A DNA stretch of 64,000 nucleotides, from positions 62,001-126,000 of the forward strand of contig JAEQBH010009476.1 in assembly GCA_016808115.1 (NCBI GenBank), written 5' to 3'. Below are positions 47,239 to 59,566 of this stretch, piece after piece. Each line of letters begins with the position of its first letter. Position 1 is the stretch's first letter. The notes beneath the pieces were generated by a model. That model ran no database searches. It was given only the letters and a program-made list of their open reading frames with translations, and was not told the origin of the DNA. The stretch comes from Tetrastigma voinierianum. Lineage: Eukaryota > Streptophyta > Magnoliopsida > Vitales > Vitaceae. A program made the translations under genes and the position numbers.

Positions 47239-48860
47239 GTATTTCTTCACCATGATCATTCTCATCAAATTGTTTTTTTTTTCTCCTAAAAACACAACGT
47301 TTTGTAGAAGTATTGGCTCTATATTCATATAAAATGTAAGGCTTTTGGCAATATTCATGCTGGATTCAAACCCTTAATTTCCATATGTTTCAAAAAATAA
47401 CATTACACCTTCCAATTCCTTTAGCTTAGTGTCAATGCACATAGATTTAGATTCCAACTTCTTACTCACCATGTTGGCAGCAAATGAAATTTCATGCTAA
47501 GTAGAAAATTCTGTATTCTCAAGACTTCAGCTAAACTTCTTCACTTTTGACTGGCATCATCCATGAGATTTATACAATTGAAACAAAGCTAATCTAATTT
47601 GAGGTGCTTGAAATCTATTAGTTGTAACACTTTTAATTCCAACTTTCCGTCAAAGTGTGGCTACAAAGATTTTACAATTAAGTCGAAACATTATCAAGTA
47701 AAACCTTCCATCTTTTAGTAGATTTGTAAATAATGAATATATGCGTTGCACAATTCCAAAAAATGAAACAACTTTAACACAAAAATGTGTCATATCACAA
47801 AGAGTAAGATTAAGACTATGATAAGCACATGACATATATAAAGCCCTCGGATTTATTTCAATCAATCTCTTTTGAACCCCTTAGTATTTTCCTTTTATAT
47901 TAGAACCATTGTCATAACCTTGACCCCTCACATCATTAACATCAAATCGAAAGGCTTTGTACGTTTAATAATTCATTAAAAAGCTGATCTAGATGTAACA
48001 TCTACCTTCAAGAACTCTAAATGGTATTCGCTATTTTTATTTGTTGCTAGACATATTTACATCGACACTATTATAGTCATTTGAGTGTAGTGGCTCATTT
48101 GAGATATCACGGGAGAAGTATTTACCTCTTTGATGATCTTTATTATAAAAGTTTATAACACTATAGGCCAAGAAATTGCTCATTTTGAATTTGCCAGTAA
48201 GATAATGATAATGAATTTTGATTTTGAATCGTCTAACATGATTTTGTATTATCAAATCAAAATTTGCGATATTTCAATTAACCCCAAATCCCACCATTAC
48301 TATTTTGATAGTTTTCTCATTAGATCTTTGGAAAAATAAATTATTTTAACAGACATTTCACAGCATAAACTATTCTTATTAAACTTGTTTCGGCGTTCTT
48401 TTTTCCTTTGAAATTCCTTGCTATAAATCACATCAATTGTTTGATTATTTTTAAATCTTACTCTTAGTTCGAGTCCAGTATTCATGTTGATCATTATGCT
48501 TCAATATTATTCTCCTTGTTGTTTGATTATCTCACTAAGATGCTTCCAATCATTCAATCCATCATTTGCTAAAAAACTTTTATTTTTTTCAGTTGTGAAC
48601 CATTGACAACAAAAACAATATACTTTATCCACATGTTTAGAATAAACCAACCATTTTCTATCAGTAATCTCTACGTACTCAACTACAGAATAATAAGCAT
48701 ATGTAAATGCCTTGATTTTATTATCTAAGGAAACTCAAGATTCAATTCTCTTATAGATCGTTTTCCTTCAAAATACCCCTCTCTTTAGTGTGAGATTACC
48801 CCGATTTCTAGGATCATAATATCCAAAAGAGGACTAGGTATTCATAAATGCCCATCTTCA
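47239..48860 (-). pseudogene. hAT transposase (DUF4371 / ZMYM1-like), N-terminal TTF zinc finger and central part
   Basis: Reading down the minus strand: 48680-48520 encodes DRKWLVYSKHVDKVYCFCC then a FLANDGLNDWKHLSEIIK-like segment, the TTF-type zinc finger region. 48490-48300 has NMNTGLELRVRFKNNQTID; 48230-48190 has IHYHYL; 47965-47880 encodes VNDVRGQGYDNGSNIKGKY; and 47865-47740 encodes EINPRALYMSCAYHSLNLTL and FFGIVQRIYSLF. 47358-47239 has NIAKSL, ending where the solo LTR starts. This order matches plant DUF4371 hAT transposases, which cut and paste DNA. Stops interrupt it throughout. Terminal inverted repeats were not found. Confidence 0.85.
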
Positions 48861-50280
48861 ATATTTAGTTTTGCGGCTGTGCATTATCATGGTCATTCAA
48901 ATTAAGTAGTATCCTCATTGATATTATTTGGCACATTATCGATCATTCAATTGGTGGAGTCCTCGATGATATGATTTTCATCATTTTAAATTTTCATTAG
49001 ATTGTTCCAGATTATCTACACCAAATCCCCTCAAAAGGTTTCTTCTGCTGCACCCAACATAGAATTTGTCCAATACTCCCTTTTGTGATTCTACTATCTC
49101 CTCTATTCGTTTTTATTTTCACTACCGGATAGATGTTTTTTAGACAACATCATATGAAAAAAGTTATTATAGTAGAAAAGATCAATAACACTTGGAATAT
49201 GGAAAGAGACTCAGGCTAAGTGACTTATATTTAAATGAATTCCTAGTTTTGAATTCCAAATCTGCAAAGACAAAATATTAGAACAATTTGCACCATGATT
49301 TATTAATGGTTCAATTTATAAAATCTATAAAAAATCCCATAAACTAAGAACCCAAAATTTTTTTTTTGAGAAACTAAAAATTAAAATAATCAAGAAGAAA
49401 CTAATAAATATGAATTTTGCATATCTGATTCTATAGTAATTTTAAATTTAATACTCTACTTTAGGATGTACTGATATACTACACAAAATTGGGGGATTCT
49501 AAGCTAAATATTAAAAATTTGCAAGGAGATTGTCATATGTGTTGAGATCTAGCACTGGGAATGAGTTAGCAAAAGCATTGGAAATGCTAGTGGCAGATTT
49601 GTTTGTGGGAAGCAAATTTTTCTTTTCCTTTTAACGAGAGAAGAATATATGGTAAGAGTTTTACTTTGGTTCTTATTTTGCTCATTAGTTGTTGACAACT
49701 TGTAGGAAGTAACGAGAAATTGAGTTTCCAAAAATTCCATTAAAAATTCTTTATTTTGACTCATTTATCTATATTTTTCTACACAACAAATGACAGGTAT
49801 ACAAGGTGAATGTTCATTTCATTTTCCTGCTGTTTTTGTTTTATAATAAATATCATGCTTAATTTTCAAACAAAAGCACCAACTAAAAAGCAAAACCAAT
49901 AACAATTGAAACTTAAACCTAATCACAAACATTTCAAAATACCAACAAATAAATCTACAAATTGTGTTCTCAATAGATCTAAGGGAAAATGTTTAGAGGA
50001 CTCCTTTCTTTCGAATATGGATTATCAAAAGAAATATGCAAAAGATAATGTTCGAGAGGAAAATTTTCCATCAATGTCGGTATTTCATGCAAATTTCGAG
50101 AAAATTTAAGTTTGAAGAAATTTGACAAAATGTATAACTAAGACAAGATGATGATTTTCAATGAAATTTCACATAAATATCCACTAAAATAATGAATATT
50201 TCCATTTGAAGAATGGAGGAAAAATAGGAAGGAAAATAGAAGAAAAAAATTGAAGAAAATAAGATTAAAAGCAAACTTGA
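48861..50280. other. AT-rich DNA upstream of the hAT remnant; no gene seen
   Basis: Presumably holds the 5' end of the hAT element. Open frames at 49549-49764 (minus) and 49906-50109 (plus) have no recognisable domain. Confidence 0.5.
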
Positions 50281-50288
50281 GTTTGGAG

Positions 50289-50412
50289 AGGTTAGCTAAA
50301 GTCGAGAAGTTTGTGTCGTACCAAAGGTGCTAGTGGCTTTACTATGAAGCGGGTTAGCTGGCGAATGGGAAGTTGTCGCCACCAAGGTGCTAGTGGCTTT
50401 TACTATAGGCGG
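50289..50412. repeat. 60-bp tandem duplication, two imperfect copies
   Basis: ggttagct ... ccaaaggtgctagtggcttt (50290-50340) recurs exactly 60 bp later (50351-50400). The segment gaagttgtcgcc (50369-50380) is also partly inverted at ggcggcaacttcc (50408-50420), giving a potential hairpin. Confidence 0.75.
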
Positions 50413-51462
50413 CAACTTCCATGAGAGGTTAGCTTGAAGCAGTGTAGAAGAAAGGGGACAAAGGAAGGAAGAAAGCAGTGAAAAGAAAAAAATAAAATAA
50501 AAAGCGTATTGCTTTGTAACATTAAAAAAATAATAATAATAAACTTTATCCAACTTCCAAGAAACAATAGAATGCAAAAAAATAAAAATAAAAATCCTAA
50601 TATGACTATTAGCCTCAATTTTTATCTAATACTCATTTAATTAATTTTATGTTAGGTTTAAAATGAAAGTATTAATATTTATTTAATTTAGGTTATTACC
50701 TAAATTTTAATCTTTGTTTGTACCTTATTTTATCCCCTTGTCAATTTTTTTTTTGTCCTAATCATAAGCCTATTTTTCACATGGAGTTTTTTTTTCTCCA
50801 TGTGGATCATGGGCAAGTGCCTCTCTTGCTTCTGAGTGAGGATAATTAAGTATTAAATACATGTCTGCTTTTCTTATTTTTTTATTAAAGTGGATTCTTC
50901 CTTCGTACTCATTTTAATTTATTTTTTTGTATTTTTGTTGTCTAGTGTAACGTATGATTTGTGTCATCTTAGTATGATAGATTGATTTTAAATCATTTGT
51001 TATGACTTTCTTTATATGTAGAAGTAGTAGAAACGATAAGTAGATTCGATTGATCGAATCGTGATCGTTAATATATTCTTAAGCCCAGAGTATATGTATT
51101 ATTATAGTTTTTATAAAATTATCAAACTATATAAATGAGTGCATTTAATACTTAAGCTTGGATGTTATGTATTCATGATATTTTTAGTGAACTGATTATG
51201 TGTTTATATAATGAATAAAATTATTCTCCTTCCCCCCAAAAAGAAAGAAAAAGCAGTAAATTTTCTTTTGTCAATATCCCCCTCTCATGTTTTCTCGACA
51301 TCCATCCCATGTAATGAAAATATAAATTAATTCAACCCAAATAAAAGGAAAAGAGGTAAAAACCTATTGCTAAATCGAGTATCTTGAATTTAACACCCGA
51401 CAGCGATCACCAGAGCTGCAATCCTTATTTTTCGCAGCTTCCGAAAAATCTATAGACAAGAA
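50413..51462. other. Intergenic and presumed promoter region of the APO2-like gene
   Basis: AT-rich sequence with T and A runs. The segment from about 51300 to the start codon at 51463 would hold the promoter and 5' UTR. I see no TATA box at a convincing position, only gtaatgaaaatataaat near 51312. Confidence 0.4.
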
Positions 51463-51556
51463 ATGGCGTTGAGCTGTGGAGTAACTGCCCAAATCTCCCA
51501 CTTTCAGCGGCTCAACGACCCTCGAATTGCTTCTTCCTCTTCACTCTTAAACATAG
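51463..51556 (+). CDS. APO2: APO2-like exon 1 (transit peptide start)
   Basis: ATG 51463 opens MALSCGVTAQISHFQRLNDP then RIASSSSLLNI, rich in Ser/Ala and low in acidic residues, as in chloroplast transit peptides. The donor is placed at AG|GTTCTC (51557). With this donor the exon ends in phase 1, while exon 2 needs phase 2. Either another donor is used (for example GT at 51579, which would fit) or one base is missing or extra. Confidence 0.6.
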
Positions 51557-52092
51557 GTTCTCCCTCTTTGCTCTCTCTGTTTCTCTATGCATCTTCTGTT
51601 AGTTTGCTGAGAAAATTGACTAAAACAATACAAAAGAAAACAGCAATCTCTTTCCTGAAGTATCAGTAGTCATGCATTGCTGCCGCCGAAGGACATCCAC
51701 ACCCACCACCCCACCATCCCGCCACACACCCTTGCAAGGCCTCTCTCGTCTATTTTTAAACTCACTCTAGCTGGGTTCTAGATTTTCGAAAGGAACAGGG
51801 AAGTAATGCAGTACTCATTCTGTGTTAGATCATTGATTCTTACTGGAATTTTAGAATTAGGACCTTTTTTTTCTTGAAGTGTTTACATTTTTATTTTTTA
51901 TTTTTTTATGCAGAATTCACTTCACGAGAATTTCGAACATGTTCTTTTGGTTGCCTTTTTTTTTTTTTTAATTTGCATAAAATGGAGTATTGTGTAATTC
52001 CTAATTCTTGGTGATGATATTTAATGGTGTTGCCAATTGTTTGCAAGAGTAATTCGATCAAAATTATATTTGTTTGCTTTCCCTGATTCCAG

Positions 52093-52258
52093 GGATGATT
52101 GCCATTCTTGTATATCATCTGGAACGAAAGCATTATTCCATGATAAAGGAAGGGTCTTATCTACAAATTTCGGTCCCCTTAGGGTTTCCCACAACAGAAG
52201 ATTGGAATTTCTAAAATTTAACTCATACCCAAATCTGAGTTTGGATGATTCTTTGAAG
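52093..52258 (+). CDS. APO2: APO2-like exon 2
   Basis: Acceptor ttccag|g at 52092; donor aag|gtaag at 52259. The open frame encodes DDCHSCISSGTKALFHDKGR and LEFLKFNSYPNLSLDDSLK, a poorly conserved linker expected between transit peptide and APO core. It ends in phase 0, which matches exon 3. Confidence 0.6.
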
Positions 52259-53503
52259 GTAAGATCAGTATTGAGACTCTACTGACTGTTTGCGCTATGG
52301 ATAAGTGTTGGTGAAACTGCAGTTTTCAACTAATGGATAAAAAATGGGTGGCTTATTTCAAAATATTCATGTGAATTCCTTTACCAGTTGGCAGGATATT
52401 GTGTTCTCAAATTATATGTTAGTCATGTGAAATCAAGCTGTGAAAAGTGCATTACATTCCCCCTTATATATATTATTGAGCAAAGAAACTAAGTGTGACA
52501 CTTTGAAATGAAAGGCTGGTGTTTTTTCCATTATCAAATTACTGCAGTTGCATCTAAAGTGTTTGATGGGTTGCCTTTCTTGTATAATAAAGGTTCTGGA
52601 AAGTTGTTTATATAACTTGGAGATGCCCTCTCTCTTTGTTCTTAAATGTAGTTGTCACCAATTAGGTGGGTGGGATTTGATTCTGATAGGTGCTCTCTTC
52701 TGACTGGATTGAATTCCTTTAACAGGTTATCTTTAAAGACCACTTTAGTGAAGCCAAGTTAAATTTCTCTTGGTCAGCTAGTCATCGGAAGGCTATAGAG
52801 GCTGGTTCTTGCTCTACTTGAAGGCCCTAGAGAAGCCAAGGGAGTAGGGTGGATGTAAATTAAGATTGAAGAACTTGTCTGCCACTAGTAAGTGGGTTCT
52901 TAGAGGATAATCCATTCATAGAGGAAACTTTTTAAAAATGCAAATTGAGTTTGGTTGGATTCTTTATTCTCCTGATAAGAAGACCTTGACTCTTGAGGAG
53001 TTCAGACAGAATTTTACCTTCCTTGATGTAAAGTCTTTCTCAGTTTTAGTCTTTGTGCGTCGCCTCCTTTTGTCCCTTTTTCTATATTGGTGCACTGCTT
53101 CACATCCTTCAGTGCTTGTGTTCCTTCCTTGTGTTCTTTCCTTGTAGAATAAATATTTACTGTGTATTAACCCCATATTCAAAATCTTCTACTGTCCATT
53201 TCTTCCTTTAGCCTAAGCTTATATAATACATCTCCATCCCCTTATTATTTTCTCAACCTTCTGCTCTTGCGAGAAAGCAATTGTATCATATTTTTTAAGT
53301 TTAATCTTTGCAGCCTTCTTGATTCAATTATAAATTGGAAGTGAGTTATTTGTTACCTATGTTAAATTACATATTCTTATATATTTTGTTATGATATATT
53401 TGGCTATTTAATAAAGTTTCTTATTCTTGTATAGATTGTACTCATGGCAGATGGTGTATTAGTAAGCTGAAGGGCAAGTGCCCCGAAAATTGAAAATAGA
53501 TGC
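52259..53503 (+). other. APO2-like intron 2, part before the retrotransposon
   Basis: Ordinary T-rich plant intron sequence. A small frame at 52938-53147 has no recognisable domain. The intron totals about 6.96 kb, or about 2.0 kb without the insertion. Confidence 0.6.
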
Positions 53504-53508
53504 CATTA

Positions 53509-53817
53509 TGATGTTAGCCTTTACATTGGTCCTTATGTGGCAAACTTGAAGTCTGCATAATTGGTCGATATGTGTTAGTTTGTTTAGTCGGTTTAGCAAG
53601 TTGTTTTTGTTGTTGGTTGTGGAGTAAGAGTGAGTGGGTTTATCTTCTGATGATCATTATTTTCCTGAAGTAAATAAATTTGTGAAGTTGTTGAATTCTT
53701 TGTGTGTTAAGGTTTAACATTTCCAAATGGGAAGAGGAATGAATAAAGAGGCGAGGGTATTACTTTTCGGAAACACTTCTGATTCTTTCTTCTTTCCTGT
53801 TGAAATTCATCTTAACA
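53509..53817 (+). repeat. 5' LTR of the Reina-type element
   Basis: Aligned with 58133-58429; shared blocks include atatgtgttagtttgttt and aaatgg(g)aagaggaatgaata. The copies differ substantially although the TSD is perfect. Confidence 0.9.
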
Positions 53818-53835
53818 AAGTGGTGCCAGGCATTC
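53818..53835 (+). promoter_or_regulatory. Decayed primer binding site of the Reina-type element
   Basis: aagtggtgccaggcattc follows the LTR. tggtgccaggc resembles the tRNA-Met site TGGTATCAGAGC with several changes; weak. Confidence 0.4.
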
Positions 53836-53882
53836 TTGCTCTCCTTATAACCTTCATTCTATCCTCTCCGTGGCTCATTACC

Positions 53883-55650
53883 ATGGAAACACGAGGCAAG
53901 ACGAACGCGGCGTTCCGAGATGAGGTGAACAACATCCTATCACATCATGAGTCTAGTTTGGAGCAAATTCATTCCAGTCAGGGACAGCTCCATGCAACTT
54001 GCACAATTTGTTCAGTAGCTCAATATACGTGTGACCACTTGACTCGTCTACGTCCCATCTGGCTGAGTAGGGTCGGTTCCTCATCCCGGTGGAGCTTCGG
54101 CTCTAATAGTGACACTTCTACCCATCACACCGAAACTCGATTTTCACGCATTTGATGGGCAAGACCGACATAGATCTGAGGCGAGCAGTTCTTCTCCTTT
54201 AAAACATTCCCTGAGACCGTCCAAAACCTGATGCTTCCTTCCACTTGCAGGAGGTATTGCATTACAATGGTATCGTTGGTTAACCTAAGTTCAGGGTACT
54301 CTCTTGGTCGGTTGCTACTAAAGAGAGAAATTTTGCACTCCCTACGAGGTTCGGTCCAAGCGATTCTGACGATCCCATGAAGCACTTACCGGCTCCGTGA
54401 GCCGCCTGCCCTTAGCCAAACACTTAGGTTCGTTCGGCTTTCTTCATCGGATTGATGACTGCTAGGAAGGATTTCTTATTAGCTTGAAGAGATTTCATTG
54501 CGGGATTAAAAGATGATATAAGGTTGGATGTCAAAATCAAGGCATCCCAGAAACCTTGGCGGCGGTGATCATCTGATTGTCGAAGAAGCGCGACCTCACA
54601 CAGCGGCGACTAAGATCAATACGTTCTGCAGGCTTGGCAATCACTGGCCGGGTAAATGTGGCTCCTGGCACGCTGGGGGTTCTAGGTCGACTCAGACGCG
54701 CGTGGCTAACACCACTCCAGTATACGATGGCTCTCGACCCGGGAAGCTCGCGTCCCGGCGAGAAAAAGACCTGTACCTCCTGCGATGAGAAGTACTCAGG
54801 GGCACCGGTGTGACGACCAATCTTTATGATCGTGACTGACATGCCACCCGAAGACGATGAGATCAACCACCTACACTGAAGCCGAACTCGGGTGATACGA
54901 AATCTCCTTGCGCCACTCCCGAGTGTGACCATCCAGGACATTCTGGGTTATCGGTATCTTTGCTGACTCCGCAAGTAGCGATCTTAGTGGCGGTAGCGTA
55001 TGCATAGCTTCATTGTGGACCTTAGCTGAAGCTTGGCCTTAAGGTCTCTCGCGAGCATCTGAGTAATGTAGCTACTCAAAAAGTGAATGTACGGGGGAGT
55101 TTATGTAAAGGATTAGCTGTCATTGAGTGTCAGTATTCTAGGCTACGTTTTGCCAATAGCAGCGTGTCCCATGGTTCTCGGAATCTAATGGCTTGCCATG
55201 TTGGGACCGGTAGAAGCAGTTCACGCCCACCAACTCACGATGACATTCCAAACTACCCTGAGCCAATTCTACTCTTTTCCAGAGGCATGAGAAACCATGG
55301 ACTTAGAGTCCTCCACACGGATAAGGAAGCTCGCGGGGCCAGGAGGTTATGGAACACGCATTTTAATTCAAATCTCTCCGCAAAATCCTCCTCCCGCTAA
55401 CACCTTATCCTCCAGTTTAAATCAGCTCTTGTCAATTTTCTCTAGTCTTTCAACCCCTAAACTCGCACTGTGACCTCTTGTGACCACAGAATTCCTCTTG
55501 CCAAATACCCCCACCCATTGCATTGATTACACCGCTACCCTCACTATCAAAAAATCGAGATAGAAAATTGTATGAGATGTAGCCAGAGTCGTGCGACCAG
55601 TGACAGCCCATTCTCATCTCGGTTCTCCTGAATTACATAAAAACACGAAG
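53883..55650 (+). pseudogene. gag and protease region of the Reina-type element
   Basis: ATG 53883 reads METRGKTNAAFRDEVNNILS then HHESSLEQIHSSQGQL. DDIRLDVKIK near 54512-54541 is the capsid C-terminal motif. DDEINH near 54855 lies in the linker before protease. The protease active site is not readable. Capsid and protease are split over all frames; open minus-strand frames (54125-54385, 54537-54941) are shadows. Confidence 0.7.
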
Positions 55651-58100
55651 TGAGTATTTGTTAATATTGATTATAGAAATTTTCAATACCATGACCATTA
55701 AAGACAAATATCCAATCCCGGTTATTGACGAGCTCCTGAATGAACTCTACAGTGCCCATTATTTTAAGCGATCTTGATCAAGCTACCATCAATCCGAGTT
55801 CAGGAGAGATATTAGAAGCGGCATTCGGACCCATGAAGGACACTACGAATTTGTTGTCATGCCGTTTGGCCTCACCTAACGCTCCGACAACGTTCCAGAG
55901 CTTAATGAACGACATCTTCAGACCTCATTTACGTAAGTTTGCTCTAGTATTCTTCGATGATATATTAATATGGCTCAAATCCTTGGGAAGAACATCTCTC
56001 GCATCTCAAGCAGTCCTCACCATCTTAGCGCCAACCACGTTAGCGGAATAAATGCCGTTTTGGAGTCACTTCAGTGGATTATCTTGGGCACATCATCTCA
56101 GCCGATGGTGTCTTTGTTGATCCTTCTAAAATTCAGGCAGTAGAAGAATGGCCCATCCCCACTACACATAGGGAGGTACGTGGATTTTTGGGACTTATAG
56201 AGGCTGTATGAATTAGATCCGACACTTTGGAAAGATTGATGCCTCTTCATCACGGTGTTAACTTTAGATACGTTTGGAGTGGTGGTCGACCAGGCCCGAT
56301 TCCTCCCGACCTTAAGTGCTTTCACCAACACTCTTTGTCCTTGAGTCTTCTTGAAAGCCGCAACCTTTTGTTATTTGGAGTCTGATAGCATGCGGAACGA
56401 ATTGGTGTGCGTTTTGCAGCATGGCGACGCTTTGGCTTATTTTAGCCAACATCTAAAAGTCGCTTTATCTCTGTCACTTACTGAAAGGAGATGTTGTAGT
56501 CTATGTAAAGTCGATGCGACATTGGCGACCATATTTGCTAGGCCGCACTTTCACAGTTCACACAGACCAGAGGAGTCTCAAATATCTTATGGACCAACGA
56601 ATCACCATCCCGGCACAAGCCCACATTGGCTTCTAAGTTCTTGAGCTATGACTGCAAAATTGAATACAAACGGGACTTGCAAACCAAGGCTATGATTCTC
56701 TTTCTCGTAAGCGAGCTTGCCTTCCTCTCTTTCTCTCAGCCGAGAGCAGGGTGGTGGGCCGATTTACAACGAATGCTTGAAGATCCTTTCTATGGCTCTC
56801 TATTCTCTTCCACATTTTGTTCATCGGGGATGGCAGCATCCTGGTTTCCTATGGGAAGGTGTACCCAATCCTGGAAATCTCAGTCCTACACTTATTGTAA
56901 GTGTCATGCTCCCCCGCAATTGGTCATTTTTAGTTTCACAAAACTCTGCTTCGCCTTCATTAGTGATTTAAGTTGGCCCAAAATGGAACATGTATTTGAA
57001 CTTCGTGATCGGTGTGAGGTATGTCTGGCTCATCGAGATAGTATATGTCACATCTGGTCTCCCTCTGGTCTCCTACACAAGCCCTTCTAGGTCCCCACAC
57101 CCCGTTATGGTCGGACATTTCCATGGATTTCATTGAGGGCTTACCTCCCTTCCACGAGGCACACTACCATTATGGTCGTCGGTGTGAACTAAGCTAAATA
57201 TCTTTCCCACTTCATTGAGCCCTCACACTTTTCACGCTCTCTCGTTGCCAGATTTTTATCTCCCATGTTGTGGGCTACATGGCATCACCACTTCTATTAT
57301 CAGTTGAACAGGAGTTTTCATTAGTTCTTAGAAGGCTCTTTTCAGTGGCGGCACAAAGCTGCGCCAGTTCTGCTTCTGCATCCTCAATCAGGTAAACTTT
57401 ATTTGATGGTTAATGAATTCTCAGACAATATTTGGTCATAGCTCTTTGGAAGTCAACCATGGAGGTGGCAAAGAGTGGTTGCCATGGGCGGGTGAGCTAT
57501 AACACCCTCATTTACATTCTTCCGCTAAGATGTCTCCTTTTGAAGCGGAGTTTATGGCATGCCCCCACTTCCACTGCCATATGTTTCACAGACTCAGGAT
57601 TTGCGGGTAGTGGATTCTTATTTGGACCGAGATTCTATTTTGCGAGACTTGCATACAATTTGCATCGGGGGGCAAGATCGTATGAAAATATGCGTCAATG
57701 CCAAATGTGACGTCATTTTTCGGTTGGTTGTGGGTTGCTCACCAATTGCAGCCTTATCGTTAATCTTGATGCCAGGTGCTTCTCTCGAGTTATCCCACGT
57801 TTATGCCCATATCAATTTGGCTCGTGTGAAACCTTTAACTAAGCCTATCGCAGATTGCCGGTGGTTCTTATCACAATGTCTTTCATGTAAACTCTTGCCA
57901 GAAACATGACGTCCTCCCATTGCTTCACGACTTGCCTGACCGATGATTCAAGCGTCATGCGACGGAGGCCGTTTTGGGACAGTAGCATCATTCATAAAGG
58001 GAAATACCGTCAAAGACAGTTTTAATTAAATGGAAGGGTGCCCACATTGAAGATGCCACGTGGGAGAAGCGGCAGGCGGTTTGTGCGTGCCTATCCTGAT
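55651..58100 (+). pseudogene. RT, RNase H, integrase and chromodomain-like tail of the Reina-type element
   Basis: RT: KDKYPIPVIDELLNELY (55703-55755), THEGHYEFVVMPFGLT (across frames near 55830-55878), then LVFFDDILIW with both catalytic aspartates (55956-55961). ISADGVFVDPSKIQAVEEWP is at about 56097-56155. RNase H: ESDSMRNELVCVLQHGDALA and YFSQHLK near 56375-56460; YDCKIEYKRDLQTKA near 56647. Integrase fragments: ISMDFIEGLP near 57119, then SYLDRDSILRDLH near 57618. The C-terminus near 57985-58080 includes GKYRQRQF- and GAHIEDATWE-like text, equivalent to the chromodomain KWKGxPxExATWE. Frameshifts are frequent. Confidence 0.85.
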
Positions 58101-58113
58101 TATTTCCCTTGTG

Positions 58114-58132
58114 GACAAAGTTTAGGGGAACT
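58114..58132 (+). promoter_or_regulatory. Polypurine tract of the Reina-type element
   Basis: acaaagtttaggggaactt lies directly before the 3' LTR; ttaggggaa is the G-rich core. Confidence 0.65.
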
Positions 58133-58429
58133 TGATGTGTGCTAGTGGGTCCACGTATGGCAAGCAGTCTGCACTGGTGGGGTCAATATGTGTTAGTTTG
58201 TTTTAAGTTGGTTTATGAAAGTTGTTTTTACTACATTATTTGGTTGTGGGTAAGTGGTCGGTTATCTTTTTAGTGGTCTGTTATTTTTCCTAGTAAATAG
58301 CTGCTTAGTTGTTGTTGCTGTCATGTTGGGTTTATTTAAATGGAAGAGGAATGAATAAAGGGCAGAGATTGTTCTTTTCCAGAAACCTTCCTGTTCTTTC
58401 TTCTTGCCTATTAAAAATTCATCTTAACA
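58133..58429 (+). repeat. 3' LTR of the Reina-type element
   Basis: Begins TGATGTGTGC and ends CTTAACA, directly followed by the CATTA duplication. Confidence 0.9.
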
Positions 58430-58434
58430 CATTA

Positions 58435-59219
58435 GTATGAGATCCTTTGTTGAAGGAAAATAAGTTTAAAAAAATTGGCCCCTAATATCTTTGATGAGAA
58501 AAGTAAACTTTAAAGGTTGTCTCTGAACACCCTCAATACTCATTTTCCAAAATTTCTCTGAAGTTAACCAACATATATGTTTGCTCGACTAAACCATAAA
58601 TAACTCATGTAAAAATTATATCCAAAAACTTTATGTTTTTCCTCATTCTATTATTTAAATTATTAAAACTAATAAGAATTATATTTATAGTTTTTAGTAT
58701 TGAAATTAATGATTTCTTAATAAACTTTGCAATTGATCTTCTTATAACTTTCTGAAAGTTTTCTTATTTTTATTATAAAACTAATAAGACATATTTGCAA
58801 CTTTGTTATTTGAAATCAGTTTATTTTTTACTAAAAATTCCTGCTATAACTTAAAATATCAAAATTACCTAAATTATTCAGATTTATTTTCTACTGCAAT
58901 GCATAGCTGTTGAAGTTATTTTAACTATCAACATCAGATCCTTAGGTTGTTCTTTGAAGCCTGCTTTTTTACTTAATCTGGATTGGGAAATGTTGCTTGA
59001 GATTTGCAACTCTAGGATCTTGAGAAAACTGTGGCTTTTAAAACCAGTGTCAGATTCTTTATCAACAGCTTGTTTTAAATTTTGAGATCAGCATTGAGCA
59101 CTTGTCTGTATTGTGAATAAGTTTGTGTTGTGCAACTCAATGTGATCCTCAAGCTAACATGATTTAAGAATTTATGTGGTAAATGGATAGTGTTCTGAAA
59201 TCATTTTATTTTGTTGTAG
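58435..59219 (+). other. APO2-like intron 2, part after the retrotransposon
   Basis: AT-rich intron sequence ending in a T-rich acceptor region at 59205-59219. Nothing else is recognised. Confidence 0.6.
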
Positions 59220-59566
59220 TATATGGTGGCATTAGACTCAAACTTCCTCTACAGTTCAAATCCCATCAAAAATTGCCCATAAATGCCATTCTTCGGTTAT
59301 ACACAGCAATTATCCCAAAATGTAGATTTGCCTCGCTATTACTCAAGAAAGGAGAAGAAACCCTTTCCAAAACCTATAGTGGAGCTGAGAAGAGCTGCAA
59401 GAGAGAGGCTGAAGAGCATGAAGGGCCAACCTAGGAGACCAATTCCACCGCCAAAGAATGGGTTGCACAGTTAGAAATATACCAGTGGCACTCATGTGTT
59501 GATAAGAACTACAGTGAATCAACAATGTCAAGAAGCTCCTATGAAAGTGTTGCCTGCTGTGCACAA
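59220..59566 (+). CDS. APO2: APO2-like exon 3 (conserved basic core), with two stops
   Basis: Acceptor ttgttgtag| at 59219. The frame from 59220 meets TAA at 59280-59282, then reads MPFFGYTQQLSQNVDLPRYY, SRKEKKPFPKPIVELRRAAR and ERLKSMKGQPRRPIPPPKNGL to a TAG at 59472. Beyond it, nucleotide-level similarity to the family continues in other frames (TTVNQQCQEAPMKVLPAVH) to a donor GT at 59567. Confidence 0.82.

Larger units (their letters stand above)
53504..58434 (+). mobile_element. Reina-type Ty3/gypsy chromovirus with perfect CATTA target-site duplication, inside APO2-like intron 2
   Basis: Element 53509-58429 (4921 bp) has LTRs of 309 and 297 bp that begin TGATGT and end CTTAACA. CATTA lies immediately outside each end (53504-53508 and 58430-58434). 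Inside are gag, RT, RNase H, integrase and a chromodomain-like tail on the + strand, the same orientation as the host gene. The small size, short LTRs and gag start METRGKTNAAFRDEVN fit the Reina lineage. All ORFs are broken. Confidence 0.92.

Noticed and set aside
51463..51669. 69-codon single-exon small gene
   Set aside because: Reads past a good donor site at 51557 into intron; better explained as exon 1 of the APO2-like gene.
54537..54941. 134-codon open frame on the minus strand
   Set aside because: Shadow of the Reina-type gag, which is on the + strand with DDIRLDVKIK nearby.
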